Source of the DNA: an uncultured Campylobacter sp.
GTDB taxonomy: Bacteria; Campylobacterota; Campylobacteria; Campylobacterales; Campylobacteraceae
Length of the DNA stretch: 46,945 bases
Reading direction: 5' to 3'
NCBI RefSeq assembly: GCF_938017705.1
Contig: NZ_CALIIS010000088.1
Span: 1 to 46,945 of the forward strand
This document shows positions 31,937 to 39,408 of this stretch, piece after piece. The notes beneath the pieces are model-generated. The model had not been told where the DNA came from, made no database searches, and saw only the letters and a list, made by a program, of their open reading frames with translations. Within the stretch, counting starts at the first letter, position 1. Every line of letters begins with the position of its first letter. The translations under genes and the position numbers were made by a program.

Positions 31937-33130
31937 ATGCAGCGCGTTTATTTAGATAATAACGCCACTACGATGGTCGATCCCGAAGTTTTCGAGGAGA
32001 TGAAGCCGTTTTTTTGCGATAAATACGGCAACCCAAACTCCCTTCACAGCTTCGGCAGCGAGACGCACCCCGCGCTAAGAGCCGCGATGGATAGACTTTA
32101 TGCGGGGCTTGGCGCTGCGGATGCGGACGACATCGTCATCACAAGCTGTGCGACCGAGAGCAATAACTGGGTTTTAAAAGGAATTTACTACGATAAAATT
32201 CTAACCGGCGAGAAGGATAATATCATCATAAGCTCCGTTGAGCACCCCGCAATCAGCGCGACCTGTGCTTTTTTAGAAAAAATTTGCGGCGTAAAGATCA
32301 CTCGCCTGGGCGTCGATAAAGACGGACAGATCGATATTGATGAGCTTAGCGAAAAGATCGACGACAAAACTGCGCTCGTTAGCGTGATGTGGGCAAATAA
32401 CGAAACCGGCACGATCTTCCCCGTAAAAAAAATCGCGCAAATCGCACACGAACACGGTGCGCTGTATCATACCGACGCGGTGCAAGCGATAGGTAAGATA
32501 AAGGTGAACGTGCGCAATGCGGACGTGGATTTTTTAAGCCTTTCTGGGCATAAATTTCACGCTCCAAAGGGGGTCGGCGCGCTCTACATCAAAGATAGCA
32601 AGCCGCTTACGAGCCTGCTTCACGGCGGCGAGCAGATGGGCGGGCGCCGCAGCGGCACGCTAAACGTCGCGGGCATCGTGGGGCTCGGTAAGGCTTTAGA
32701 GCTAGCGAATAAATTTATGGATTTTGAGCGCACTCAGGTAAGCAGGCTGCGCGATAAGCTGGAGGATGCGCTTTTGCAAATTCCAAACGTTAGCGTCGTG
32801 GGCGACCGTAGCATTCGCGTTCCAAACACCATCCTTGCCTCGATCCAAGGCGTCGAGGGAGAGGCGATGCTGTGGGATCTAAATAAAGCGGGTATCGCCG
32901 CTTCTACCGGCTCTGCATGTGCGAGCGAGGCGCTTGAGAATAACCCGATAATGGAAGCGATCGGCGCAGATAAGGAGCTGGCGCATACGGCGCTAAGGCT
33001 TTCGCTGTCGCGCTTTACGACGGAGGCGGAGATCGATTACGCGATCGAGCATATAGGCAAAGCCGTCGCCCGTCTGCGCGGGATTTCAAGCACGTTTGCT
33101 TATGCGCCGCAAGGTTATGAGAAGAAATAA
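31937..33130 (+). CDS. nifS: cysteine desulfurase, NifS type
   Basis: A PLP enzyme of 397 residues that takes sulfur from cysteine for Fe-S clusters. Features are the N-terminal YLDNNATT, SSVEHPAI (99-106), HTDAVQAIGK (178-187), the PLP lysine in SLSGHKFHAPKG (Lys206), and the active-site loop STGSACASE with Cys328. The gene precedes nifU by 10 bases. In Epsilonproteobacteria this NifS/NifU pair is the main house-keeping Fe-S assembly system and is not tied to nitrogen fixation. Confidence 0.97.
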   Translation: MQRVYLDNNATTMVDPEVFEEMKPFFCDKYGNPNSLHSFGSETHPALRAAMDRLYAGLGAADADDIVITSCATESNNWVLKGIYYDKILTGEKDNIIISSVEHPAISATCAFLEKICGVKITRLGVDKDGQIDIDELSEKIDDKTALVSVMWANNETGTIFPVKKIAQIAHEHGALYHTDAVQAIGKIKVNVRNADVDFLSLSGHKFHAPKGVGALYIKDSKPLTSLLHGGEQMGGRRSGTLNVAGIVGLGKALELANKFMDFERTQVSRLRDKLEDALLQIPNVSVVGDRSIRVPNTILASIQGVEGEAMLWDLNKAGIAASTGSACASEALENNPIMEAIGADKELAHTALRLSLSRFTTEAEIDYAIEHIGKAVARLRGISSTFAYAPQGYEKK

Positions 33131-33140
33131 AGGATAAAAA

Positions 33141-34142
33141 ATGGCAAAAAATAGTTTGATAAACGGCTCGATCTGGGAGCAATACTCGCAAAAAGTGCAG
33201 GAGCGTATGAATAATCCTCGCTATATGGGTGAGATCACCGAGGAGGAAGCAAAGGCTAGGGGCGGCAAGCTCGTGGTCGCGGACTTCGGCGCCGAGAGTT
33301 GCGGCGATGCTGTGCGGCTGTATTGGTTGATCGATCCTAAGACTGATAGAATTTTGGACGCTAAATTTAAAAGTTTCGGTTGCGGTACGGCGATTGCGAG
33401 TTCGGATACGATGGCTGAGCTTTGTATCGGAAAGACCGTCGATCAAGCGGTAAAGATTACAAATTTAGACGTAGAGCACGCGATGCGCGATAATCCCGAC
33501 GAGCCCGCCGTACCGCCGCAAAAGATGCACTGCTCGGTAATGGCATACGACGTCATCAAGCAGGCTGCGGCGAATTATAAGGGCGTCGATCCCGCGCATT
33601 TCGAGGATGAGATCATCGTGTGCGACTGCGCGCGCGTAAGCCTCGGCACGATCAAAGAGGTGATTCGTCTAAACGATCTTCATACGGTCGAAGAGATCAC
33701 GCAATACACCAAAGCGGGCGCGTTTTGCAAATCCTGCGTGCGCCCGGGCGGACATGAGGAGAAGGACTACTATCTGGTCGATATTTTAAAGCAAACCAGA
33801 GAGGAGATGGAGCGAGAGAGACTTCAAGCTCAAGCCGAGGCGAGTGCCGCTACTAGCGCGAAAGCGGGAGCGGAGATGAGCTTTGAGCAGTTAAATTTAA
33901 TCGGTAAATTTAAAGCGGTCGAAGGGGTGCTTGACGAGGATATCCGTCCGATGCTTCAGATGGACGGCGGCAATCTCGATGTCATCGATATCAGGCCCGC
34001 AGACGACGGCAAAACCGATATCTACATCCGCTACCTAGGCGCTTGTAGCGGCTGCGCCAGCGGTGCGAGCGGTACATTATACGCGATCGAAAATGTTTTG
34101 CAAGAAAACCTTAGCCCAAACATCCGCGTAATGCCGATCTAG
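33141..34142 (+). CDS. nifU: Fe-S cluster assembly scaffold NifU
   Basis: This is the full three-domain NifU of 333 residues. The IscU-like scaffold domain carries Cys54 (ESCGD), Cys81 (FGCGT) and Cys131 (MHCSV). The central [2Fe-2S] ferredoxin-like domain carries Cys161, Cys163, Cys196 and Cys199 (CDCARV ... FCKSCVRPGG). After a Glu/Ala-rich linker (219-247) the NFU domain has MLQMDGGNLDVI and the CSGC pair Cys302/Cys305. It receives sulfur from the NifS encoded just upstream. Confidence 0.97.
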   Translation: MAKNSLINGSIWEQYSQKVQERMNNPRYMGEITEEEAKARGGKLVVADFGAESCGDAVRLYWLIDPKTDRILDAKFKSFGCGTAIASSDTMAELCIGKTVDQAVKITNLDVEHAMRDNPDEPAVPPQKMHCSVMAYDVIKQAAANYKGVDPAHFEDEIIVCDCARVSLGTIKEVIRLNDLHTVEEITQYTKAGAFCKSCVRPGGHEEKDYYLVDILKQTREEMERERLQAQAEASAATSAKAGAEMSFEQLNLIGKFKAVEGVLDEDIRPMLQMDGGNLDVIDIRPADDGKTDIYIRYLGACSGCASGASGTLYAIENVLQENLSPNIRVMPI

Positions 34143-34551
34143 GGCTATTGCTGCTACGTTTGCATCTTAGCTTAGTCTTACGAAATTTTAAGAGCTTAAG
34201 CTTCTGCGCAACAGTGGAGCTAAATTTCGCCCCTTAGCTAAATCCGCAATTAGACGCTAAATCTACGTAGAATTTCGCCGTTTACTTTTAAGAATATCGT
34301 AAATTTTGCTAAGGTTTTCTAGCGTGAAATTCATCCGTAAATTTTGTCTATAAAATTTAATTAAAAGAGCTTTTTATTTCGCTCGTGTAAGTTTTTTATG
34401 AGATTTCGTTTGTAAATTGGACATAGAATTTCTCCGCGAATTTCATCTTTTCATAAATTTAGATGAAAATGCGCCATAAATCGCAGAATTTTAGCTGGCT
34501 ATAATTTCTTTTTATTATAATTGCGCCTTATTTCAACTAAAAGGGGAGCAA
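34143..34551. other. AT-rich promoter region of the binding-protein gene
   Basis: No gene was seen in these 409 bases. Near the right end are an inverted repeat (tttcatct at 34441-34448 with agatgaaa at 34461-34468) and two -10-like boxes (34500-34505 and 34515-34520). Confidence 0.5.
34500..34505 (+). promoter_or_regulatory. -10 box for the amino-acid-binding protein gene
   Basis: TATAAT preceded by ggc lies 46 bases before the start. A second TATAAT-like box (ttataatt) follows 16 bases later. AAGGGGAG (34541-34548) is a strong ribosome-binding site. Confidence 0.5.
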
Positions 34552-35340
34552 ATGAAAGTATTTGTTTTGGCGGCTCTACTACTTGGTTTTCTATCTGCAA
34601 ATTCTTTGGATCAGATCAAAAAGGATAGGCTCGTTCGCATAGGTGTATATAACGATCAGCCGCCGTTTAGTGCGCTCGTAGACGGCAAATATAGGGGATT
34701 TGAGATTGCTCTTGGCGAAAAGCTCGGTAAGGAGATTTTCGGCGATAATCCTGGCAAGGTAAAATTTATCCCGATCACGGCTTCAAGACGCATTAGCGCT
34801 TTACAGCGCAATGAAGCGGATATGGTGATTGCGACCTTTACTCCTACGCCCACGCGAGCGAAAAAAGTAGATTTTTCGGAGCCTTATTTTAAGGTGCAGG
34901 TAGGTGTGCTAGCCAAAAAAGACGAAAATATCACGAGCTTCGATCAACTCCGCAAAAAGAGGATTTTCGTCATCAAACACTCTCCTATTCACAATTTCTT
35001 ACGCAAAGCGGGCTTTAGAAAGAATTTAAACTTTTGCGCCAGTTCGGCTAAATGTTACCGCGCTTTCAAAAGGGCGAAAAATGCCGTGCATGTCGATGAT
35101 AACCTAATCCTGCACGCATACGCGATCATCGATAATAAAACGCAGGTTACTTTGGATGGTCTAGGTAAGCAAACTTACAACGCAATCGCCGTGCAGAAGG
35201 GCAATAATGCGCTGCTAGAGATAATCAATACATCTTTAGCAGGACTAAAAAAAGATGGATTTTTGGATAAGACCTTTGATGATACGCTCGGGATTTTTTA
35301 TCATGGCACGATCGATAAGAAGGAATTCTTGGTTGAATAA
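34552..35340 (+). CDS. periplasmic amino-acid-binding protein (PEB1/CjaA family), orphan
   Basis: A family-3 solute-binding protein of 262 residues. The signal peptide MKVFVLAALLLGFLSANS is followed by LVRIGVYNDQPPFSALVDGK and YRGFEIALGEKLGKEIFG. The ligand region ADMVIATFTPTPTRAKKVDFSEPYF closely matches the family signature. The protein resembles Campylobacter PEB1 and CjaA, which bind aspartate/glutamate or cysteine. No ABC permease or ATPase lies next to it, so its transporter must be elsewhere. Cys residues in NFCASSAKCYRAF (160-172) may form a disulfide. Ligand not predictable. Confidence 0.9.
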   Translation: MKVFVLAALLLGFLSANSLDQIKKDRLVRIGVYNDQPPFSALVDGKYRGFEIALGEKLGKEIFGDNPGKVKFIPITASRRISALQRNEADMVIATFTPTPTRAKKVDFSEPYFKVQVGVLAKKDENITSFDQLRKKRIFVIKHSPIHNFLRKAGFRKNLNFCASSAKCYRAFKRAKNAVHVDDNLILHAYAIIDNKTQVTLDGLGKQTYNAIAVQKGNNALLEIINTSLAGLKKDGFLDKTFDDTLGIFYHGTIDKKEFLVE

Positions 35341-35951
35341 AATTTCGTGCAGAATTTAATTCGTGCGTTTGATTCCCGCGTAAAATTCGATTCATTGTAA
35401 TGATGGAGCGAGAAATACGTTGCGGGCTTAATTTGCTTTTAGAATTCGGTCTTGATTTTGCTTGCCTGTGTTTTGAGGCATGTAATTTTTATGGGGGTTT
35501 ATTTAAATTCTACTATTCATAGAATTTTTAGGTAAACTTGCAAAATTTCATTTTTTTGATGCATAAAATATTTTTTGTGATGCATATTTTAAATTTTATA
35601 AATTTATCTACTTGAAAGAAATTAAGAATTTAATAGAATTTTATGCAAAAATTTGGGCTTGAAATTTTATGTGTAAAATCCTGCGTGCGCAGGGTGATAA
35701 ATTTTGCCATAAAATTTTTATGGCAAAATTATACGATCAGGCTCGCAGTACGTTTAATCTTAGCTACAAATAAAATCATTTAGGCTCTAAGGCTTATTCT
35801 ACTAGATAAGCTTAATTGGGTATTTATAAAAACAACTTGCGCCGTAAAATACTTGTGACAATTTTGCACAATATTGCTTTTAGGAATTAAATTCCGCGAC
35901 GTCAAATCATAAAAATTTTAAGGATTTCGAGCTATTCAAGAAGTAAAACGC
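35341..35951. other. long AT-rich non-coding region with palindromes
   Basis: No gene was seen in these 611 bases, which are clearly more AT-rich than most of the window. It contains a 31-base near-perfect palindrome (35700-35730), a short GC hairpin (35680-35693), and an imperfect hairpin near 35786-35812. A small RNA or recombination site is possible but not shown. Confidence 0.55.
35700..35730. repeat. 31-base near-perfect palindrome
   Basis: Arms aattttgccataaaa (35700-35714) and ttttatggcaaaatt (35716-35730) are perfectly complementary with a single central base. The size and symmetry suit a protein-binding site or a cruciform. The GC hairpin cctgcg-tg-cgcagg lies 7 bases to the left. 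Confidence 0.9.
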
Positions 35952-36638
35952 CTATTTTTTCGCTTCTTTCTGCGCTGCCGGCGGGTCGAGCTGCATGATC
36001 TTATCGCCTAGGCGCTGAAAATTTGCAAGGCTTTTTAGGTGGAAATACGCTAGCTCCAGATATCCGCGGCGCGCGAAATCCGCAAGCTTTTTATCGCTTA
36101 ACTTCAAAAGCTTTTCGCGATTTACGACCGAAAAGCCGTTTAGCAGGGACGATTCCTTGCCGCTAGAGTTGATGCCAAGCTCCTTGGCCTCTAAAATCCC
36201 CGCCTTTTGAAATTCCGCTGCCGCAACGCGCGTGCGCATATCTAAATCGGCGTAATTTTTCATCACCTCTTTTAAATTTTCCAAAAACGGCGTCGGCTTG
36301 CCGTTTTTAAAAAGCGCCTCGCCGTCGCCTTTTATCTGCTGTGCGTCCTCATCAAAGCAGATCGCCGTCTGCTCGCCGATCTGGGCTAAGAAAAACGGAT
36401 AATTCTGCACCGAGGAGGGCACCGCTCCCTTATAATCTTTATCGATTAGAACGTTTTTGGTGCGCCCTAGCAGCGCCACCATTTTGGGCTCTTTTTCGAT
36501 GGTGAATACTATAACGAGGTTGTCCGCGCAAAACGGGATCTCCGGTGCGATCACCGGCACAAAAGGCGCGGTAGGGAATGCATCCGCGTGATATTGTAAA
36601 TCCGCGTGTTTAACGCTATCTAATACGACTGGGGTCAT
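35952..36638 (-). CDS. SapC family protein
   Basis: A 228-residue protein of the SapC family, named after a gene next to a Campylobacter S-layer operon. Typical features are the opening PVVLDSVKHADLQYH, FVPVIAPEIPFCADNLVIVF (27-46), VQNYPFFLAQ, ICFDEDAQQI, FLENLKEVMKNY and VVNREKLLKLSDKKLADFARRGYLEL. There is no signal peptide or membrane segment. Its function is not established. No S-layer protein gene is present in the window. It is divergent from cysQ. Confidence 0.88.
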   Translation of the reverse strand: MTPVVLDSVKHADLQYHADAFPTAPFVPVIAPEIPFCADNLVIVFTIEKEPKMVALLGRTKNVLIDKDYKGAVPSSVQNYPFFLAQIGEQTAICFDEDAQQIKGDGEALFKNGKPTPFLENLKEVMKNYADLDMRTRVAAAEFQKAGILEAKELGINSSGKESSLLNGFSVVNREKLLKLSDKKLADFARRGYLELAYFHLKSLANFQRLGDKIMQLDPPAAQKEAKK

Positions 36639-36787
36639 GTTGATCCTTTAAAAAATTTTAGCAATTATATAAAAAAGAATATTAAAATTCTAAAGATTTT
36701 TGGAATTTCGTTCGTTTTTATTTGCGCAAATTTAGACGTTTAGAATTTTAAATTTGATAGAATTGCCGTTAAATTTAAGGAGCGAAA

Positions 36788-37561
36788 GTGGGCTTGGATG
36801 AGCTTTTGGCGCTCGCGACGGACGCCGCAAAAAAAGCAAACGCCGCGATAATGCAAAACTACGACAAATTTGATGTCTTTGTCAAAGCGGACAGATCTCC
36901 GCTTACGAACGCCGATCTTGCGGCAAACGATGTGATAATGAGCACCCTGGAGCCTAGCGGCATCGCGATCTGCTCGGAAGAGTGCGTGCTGGATAGTAAG
37001 CGGCGCATGAGCGAGGAGAGATTTTGGCTGATAGATCCGCTGGACGGCACGAAGGAGTTTATCGCGCGCAACGGCGAGTTTTGCGTCTGCATTGCGCTAA
37101 TCGAGCATGGGCGCCCGATTTTATCGGCGATCGGCGTGCCTGTAAGCGGCGACGTATACAGCTCAAACGGCGGCGGAGTTTATAAAAACGGCGTGTTGCT
37201 CGTTCGCCCCGTTAGTGCGCCGCAAATCTTCATGCACGGCCGACATAGCAAATCCGAAAAATATCCGCAATTTGCGCAAAAATTTAAAATGCAGCTCGTG
37301 CGCAAAGGCTCTGCGATAAAATTTTGCATTTTGGCCGAGGGGGGGGCCAGCGCGTATGCGAGATTTAGCGACTGCTCGCTTTGGGACATCGCCGCGGGAG
37401 ATTTTTTGCTGCATCAAAGCGGCGGAGCGGTAGTGGATCTAAAGACGATGAAGGCGCCGCTTTATAACGGAAAAAGCCTGATAAATAACCATTATTTGGC
37501 GGTCGGCGCGAATGCGATGAAATTTTTACCTGAAATGTTGGAGTTTGCGAAGAATTTTTAA
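36788..37561 (+). CDS. cysQ: 3'(2'),5'-bisphosphate nucleotidase CysQ
   Basis: An inositol-monophosphatase-fold enzyme of 257 residues that hydrolyses PAP to AMP. The lithium-sensitive, metal-binding motifs are EEC, DPLDGTKEFI and WDIAAGDFLL. The start is GTG at 36788 with AAGGAGCG just upstream. The gene is divergent from sapC and followed by the pilin-like gene 63 bases on. No sulfate-assimilation genes are in the window, so a role in general PAP turnover is likely. Confidence 0.93.
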   Translation: MGLDELLALATDAAKKANAAIMQNYDKFDVFVKADRSPLTNADLAANDVIMSTLEPSGIAICSEECVLDSKRRMSEERFWLIDPLDGTKEFIARNGEFCVCIALIEHGRPILSAIGVPVSGDVYSSNGGGVYKNGVLLVRPVSAPQIFMHGRHSKSEKYPQFAQKFKMQLVRKGSAIKFCILAEGGASAYARFSDCSLWDIAAGDFLLHQSGGAVVDLKTMKAPLYNGKSLINNHYLAVGANAMKFLPEMLEFAKNF

Positions 37562-37583
37562 GCTAAATTTATAGTAAACGTCT

Positions 37584-37589
37584 TATAAT
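37584..37589 (+). promoter_or_regulatory. -10 box of the pilin-like gene
   Basis: TATAAT within cttataatataag lies 35 bases before the pilin-like start, followed by an AAAGGAT ribosome-binding site at 37612-37618. Confidence 0.55.
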
Positions 37590-37624
37590 ATAAGTCTAAA
37601 AATTTTTTATCAAAGGATAAAAAC

Positions 37625-38020
37625 ATGAAGGGCTTTACTATGATCGAATTAATTTTCGTGATCGTGATTTTAGGTGTTTTGGCGGCAATTGCCATTCCAA
37701 AACTAGCAGCTACGCGTGATGATGCGGAAGTCGTTAGAGCAGCGCAGAACGTATCTACATCACTGACTGATCTAATGGCTTATTATACTTCGCAAGGCGA
37801 GTATGATAATAGCACGACAGGTTTTAATAACATGACGAATGTTAAAAATCCTATTACCGCAAAGAATAAGGTTTGTGCTACATACACTGTCGATAGCAAA
37901 AATAAGGTTACTCTTAAAAAGAGTACAGATGGCCTATGTGCTCACGTATGGGAGATGCCGGGGCTAAAGAATATAAATACTGTATATTCGTCTGATGCTT
38001 TGCTAATTATTACACAGTAA
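37625..38020 (+). CDS. type IV pilin-like / pseudopilin protein
   Basis: A 131-residue protein with a class III leader: MKG cleaved before Phe4, Glu at +5, then a hydrophobic helix (GFTMIELIFVIVILGVLAAI). Downstream are a polar alpha/beta domain, an Asn/Thr-rich stretch and two cysteines (KVCATY and GLCAHVW) that could form the usual C-terminal disulfide loop. No secretin, ATPase or prepilin peptidase is nearby. In Campylobacter pseudopilins serve DNA uptake (CtsG in C. jejuni), which is the most likely role, by inference. The gene is more AT-rich than its neighbours and has its own promoter and terminator, so it is a single-gene unit. Confidence 0.85.
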   Translation: MKGFTMIELIFVIVILGVLAAIAIPKLAATRDDAEVVRAAQNVSTSLTDLMAYYTSQGEYDNSTTGFNNMTNVKNPITAKNKVCATYTVDSKNKVTLKKSTDGLCAHVWEMPGLKNINTVYSSDALLIITQ

Positions 38021-38027
38021 CTTCTTT

Positions 38028-38050
38028 GGCGCAGAGGCTACCTCTGCGCC
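38028..38050. terminator. bidirectional rho-independent terminator
   Basis: A 10-bp perfect stem (ggcgcagagg at 38028-38037 and cctctgcgcc at 38041-38050) with a 3-base loop is followed by a T-rich ttcttatt on the plus strand and an equivalent on the minus strand. It ends the pilin-like gene and overlaps the last codons of the convergent DsbB-like gene. Confidence 0.85.
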
Positions 38051-38649
38051 TTCTTATTCAAAAACCCAAGAAAAATTCCAATCGTCCAAATAATTGCGAA
38101 AAATATAAAGATAAAACTCCAAAATTGTGCTAAATCCACGCTTTTACTTGCCGGGAATAGATACCAGCCTCCGCTATAAAGCGCCGTTAGTTTGGCTTGC
38201 AGTTCGTCTAGCGTTGTATCGGTCGGCACTGCCGGAACGTCGAATGCGCAGCTGTTAAACGGCTTAAAAATCGGCACCGCGCTTAAGTCGAAATTTAAAA
38301 ATTTAACCGCCCCGCCACAGCCGCTCATCCCACTCATATCTCCGCTCCCTCGCAGTACCGTGTGAATTTTAGCTAAATTTAGCGATGAGGCAAATCCTAG
38401 CACCGCACCGTAGAACCACATCGCATATCCGCAGATCGCGCCGTGAACGTCCTTGCCGCAAACCGCTAAAATCACCGCTCCTAGCGCTATGGCGCAAAGC
38501 GCGAATCTCACGTGAATGCTAAAGCTTTCCGGATAGATAAAAAGGAATTTTTGCAAGAAAAAATATGAAAACGCTAGCCAAAAAAGCGCCCAAATAGCGC
38601 AAAAGGCGAGAAATCTTTTAGAGTATCTGTTTTGAAATTTTAAAATCAT
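38038..38649 (-). CDS. DsbB/DsbI-like membrane oxidoreductase with altered cysteine motif
   Basis: The protein has four membrane segments (about 14-32, 47-65, 73-92, 175-195) and a large loop with Cys111 and Cys134. The loop region NSCAFDVPAVPTDTT...GGWYLFPA resembles that of epsilonproteobacterial DsbB/DsbI proteins, which reoxidise DsbA using quinone. The first catalytic pair, C-x-x-C in DsbB, is not intact: aligning Cys73 with the second Cys leaves Gly70 at the first, and the quinone-binding Arg just after is absent. Cys64 is the only nearby alternative. It is therefore either a divergent member with a shifted pair or an inactive paralogue. The assignment rests on topology and the loop, so it is moderate. 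It is convergent with the pilin-like gene. Confidence 0.6.
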   Translation of the reverse strand: MILKFQNRYSKRFLAFCAIWALFWLAFSYFFLQKFLFIYPESFSIHVRFALCAIALGAVILAVCGKDVHGAICGYAMWFYGAVLGFASSLNLAKIHTVLRGSGDMSGMSGCGGAVKFLNFDLSAVPIFKPFNSCAFDVPAVPTDTTLDELQAKLTALYSGGWYLFPASKSVDLAQFWSFIFIFFAIIWTIGIFLGFLNKKAQR

Positions 38650-38745
38650 AAAAATCCTTTCCGCGCATAATTTTATAATAAATTGCAGATATTTTTGCTA
38701 AAATCCCAGCTTTCATAGCAAAAATTTCAAGCAAAGGGTAAAATT

Positions 38746-39315
38746 TTGAGGAATTTTTTACGCAAATTAGAAAGGGCTTTTGATGCGTTCGCAAATATCT
38801 TAGGCGTATTAAGTATCGTATTTTTGGCGCTTTTAGTTATAGTTGTTTTTTACAATGTTGTGGCGCGTTATCTTTTTCCAGCCGCAAATTCCGTCGCTAT
38901 GCAAGAACTTACGTGGTGGCTATATTCGGCGATGTTTTTATTCGGTGTGACCTACGCACTCAAAGAAAACGCACACGTTCGCGTGGATATTTTTTACGAA
39001 AAATTTAGTCCTACTGCAAAAGCGCTCATAAATATCTTAGGCACGATATTTTTCATTTTGCCTTTCGTGGCGCTCGTGGCATTCTTTTCGATCGATTATG
39101 TAAGCGAGGCTTATACGAGCCATGAGGCCAGCGCCAATCCCGGCGGTATGCAGCATCTTTGGATCATCAAGTCCGCAATCACGCTTAGCTATGCGTTTTT
39201 ATTTATCTACGCGTTTGGATTTTTGATTAAAAATATTAACGCCCTGCTTGATGTTAGGGAAAACAAAGGCTCGGAATTTCTTAGTGGGAATTCTTCGGGC
39301 GCACAGAGTGTGTGA
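38746..39315 (+). CDS. dctQ: TRAP transporter small permease (DctQ)
   Basis: A 189-residue protein with four membrane segments: LSIVFLALLVIVVFYNVVARY, MQELTWWLYSAMFLFGVTYA, the segment around FFILPFVALVAFF, and AITLSYAFLFIYAFGFL. The LTWWLYSAMFLFGVTYALKENAHVRVD segment (about 54-80) is the typical DctQ core. The start is TTG at 38746, preceded by AAAGGG. It is followed by dctM after 93 bases. It forms part of a secondary transporter driven by a sodium or proton gradient that imports carboxylates. Confidence 0.92.
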   Translation: MRNFLRKLERAFDAFANILGVLSIVFLALLVIVVFYNVVARYLFPAANSVAMQELTWWLYSAMFLFGVTYALKENAHVRVDIFYEKFSPTAKALINILGTIFFILPFVALVAFFSIDYVSEAYTSHEASANPGGMQHLWIIKSAITLSYAFLFIYAFGFLIKNINALLDVRENKGSEFLSGNSSGAQSV

Positions 39316-39408
39316 GGGCAGAATGAGCTTAAATTTAAAATTCTATAAATTTTACGCTTTTCGCGCTTGGGCGGAATTTTGCCACGGTAAGATAAAAGGT
39401 GGCGAGCT

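Noticed and set aside
37625..38020. Pilin-like gene as part of a full type IV pilus locus
   Set aside because: Neighbours are cysQ and a DsbB-like gene; no ATPase, secretin or prepilin peptidase is present.
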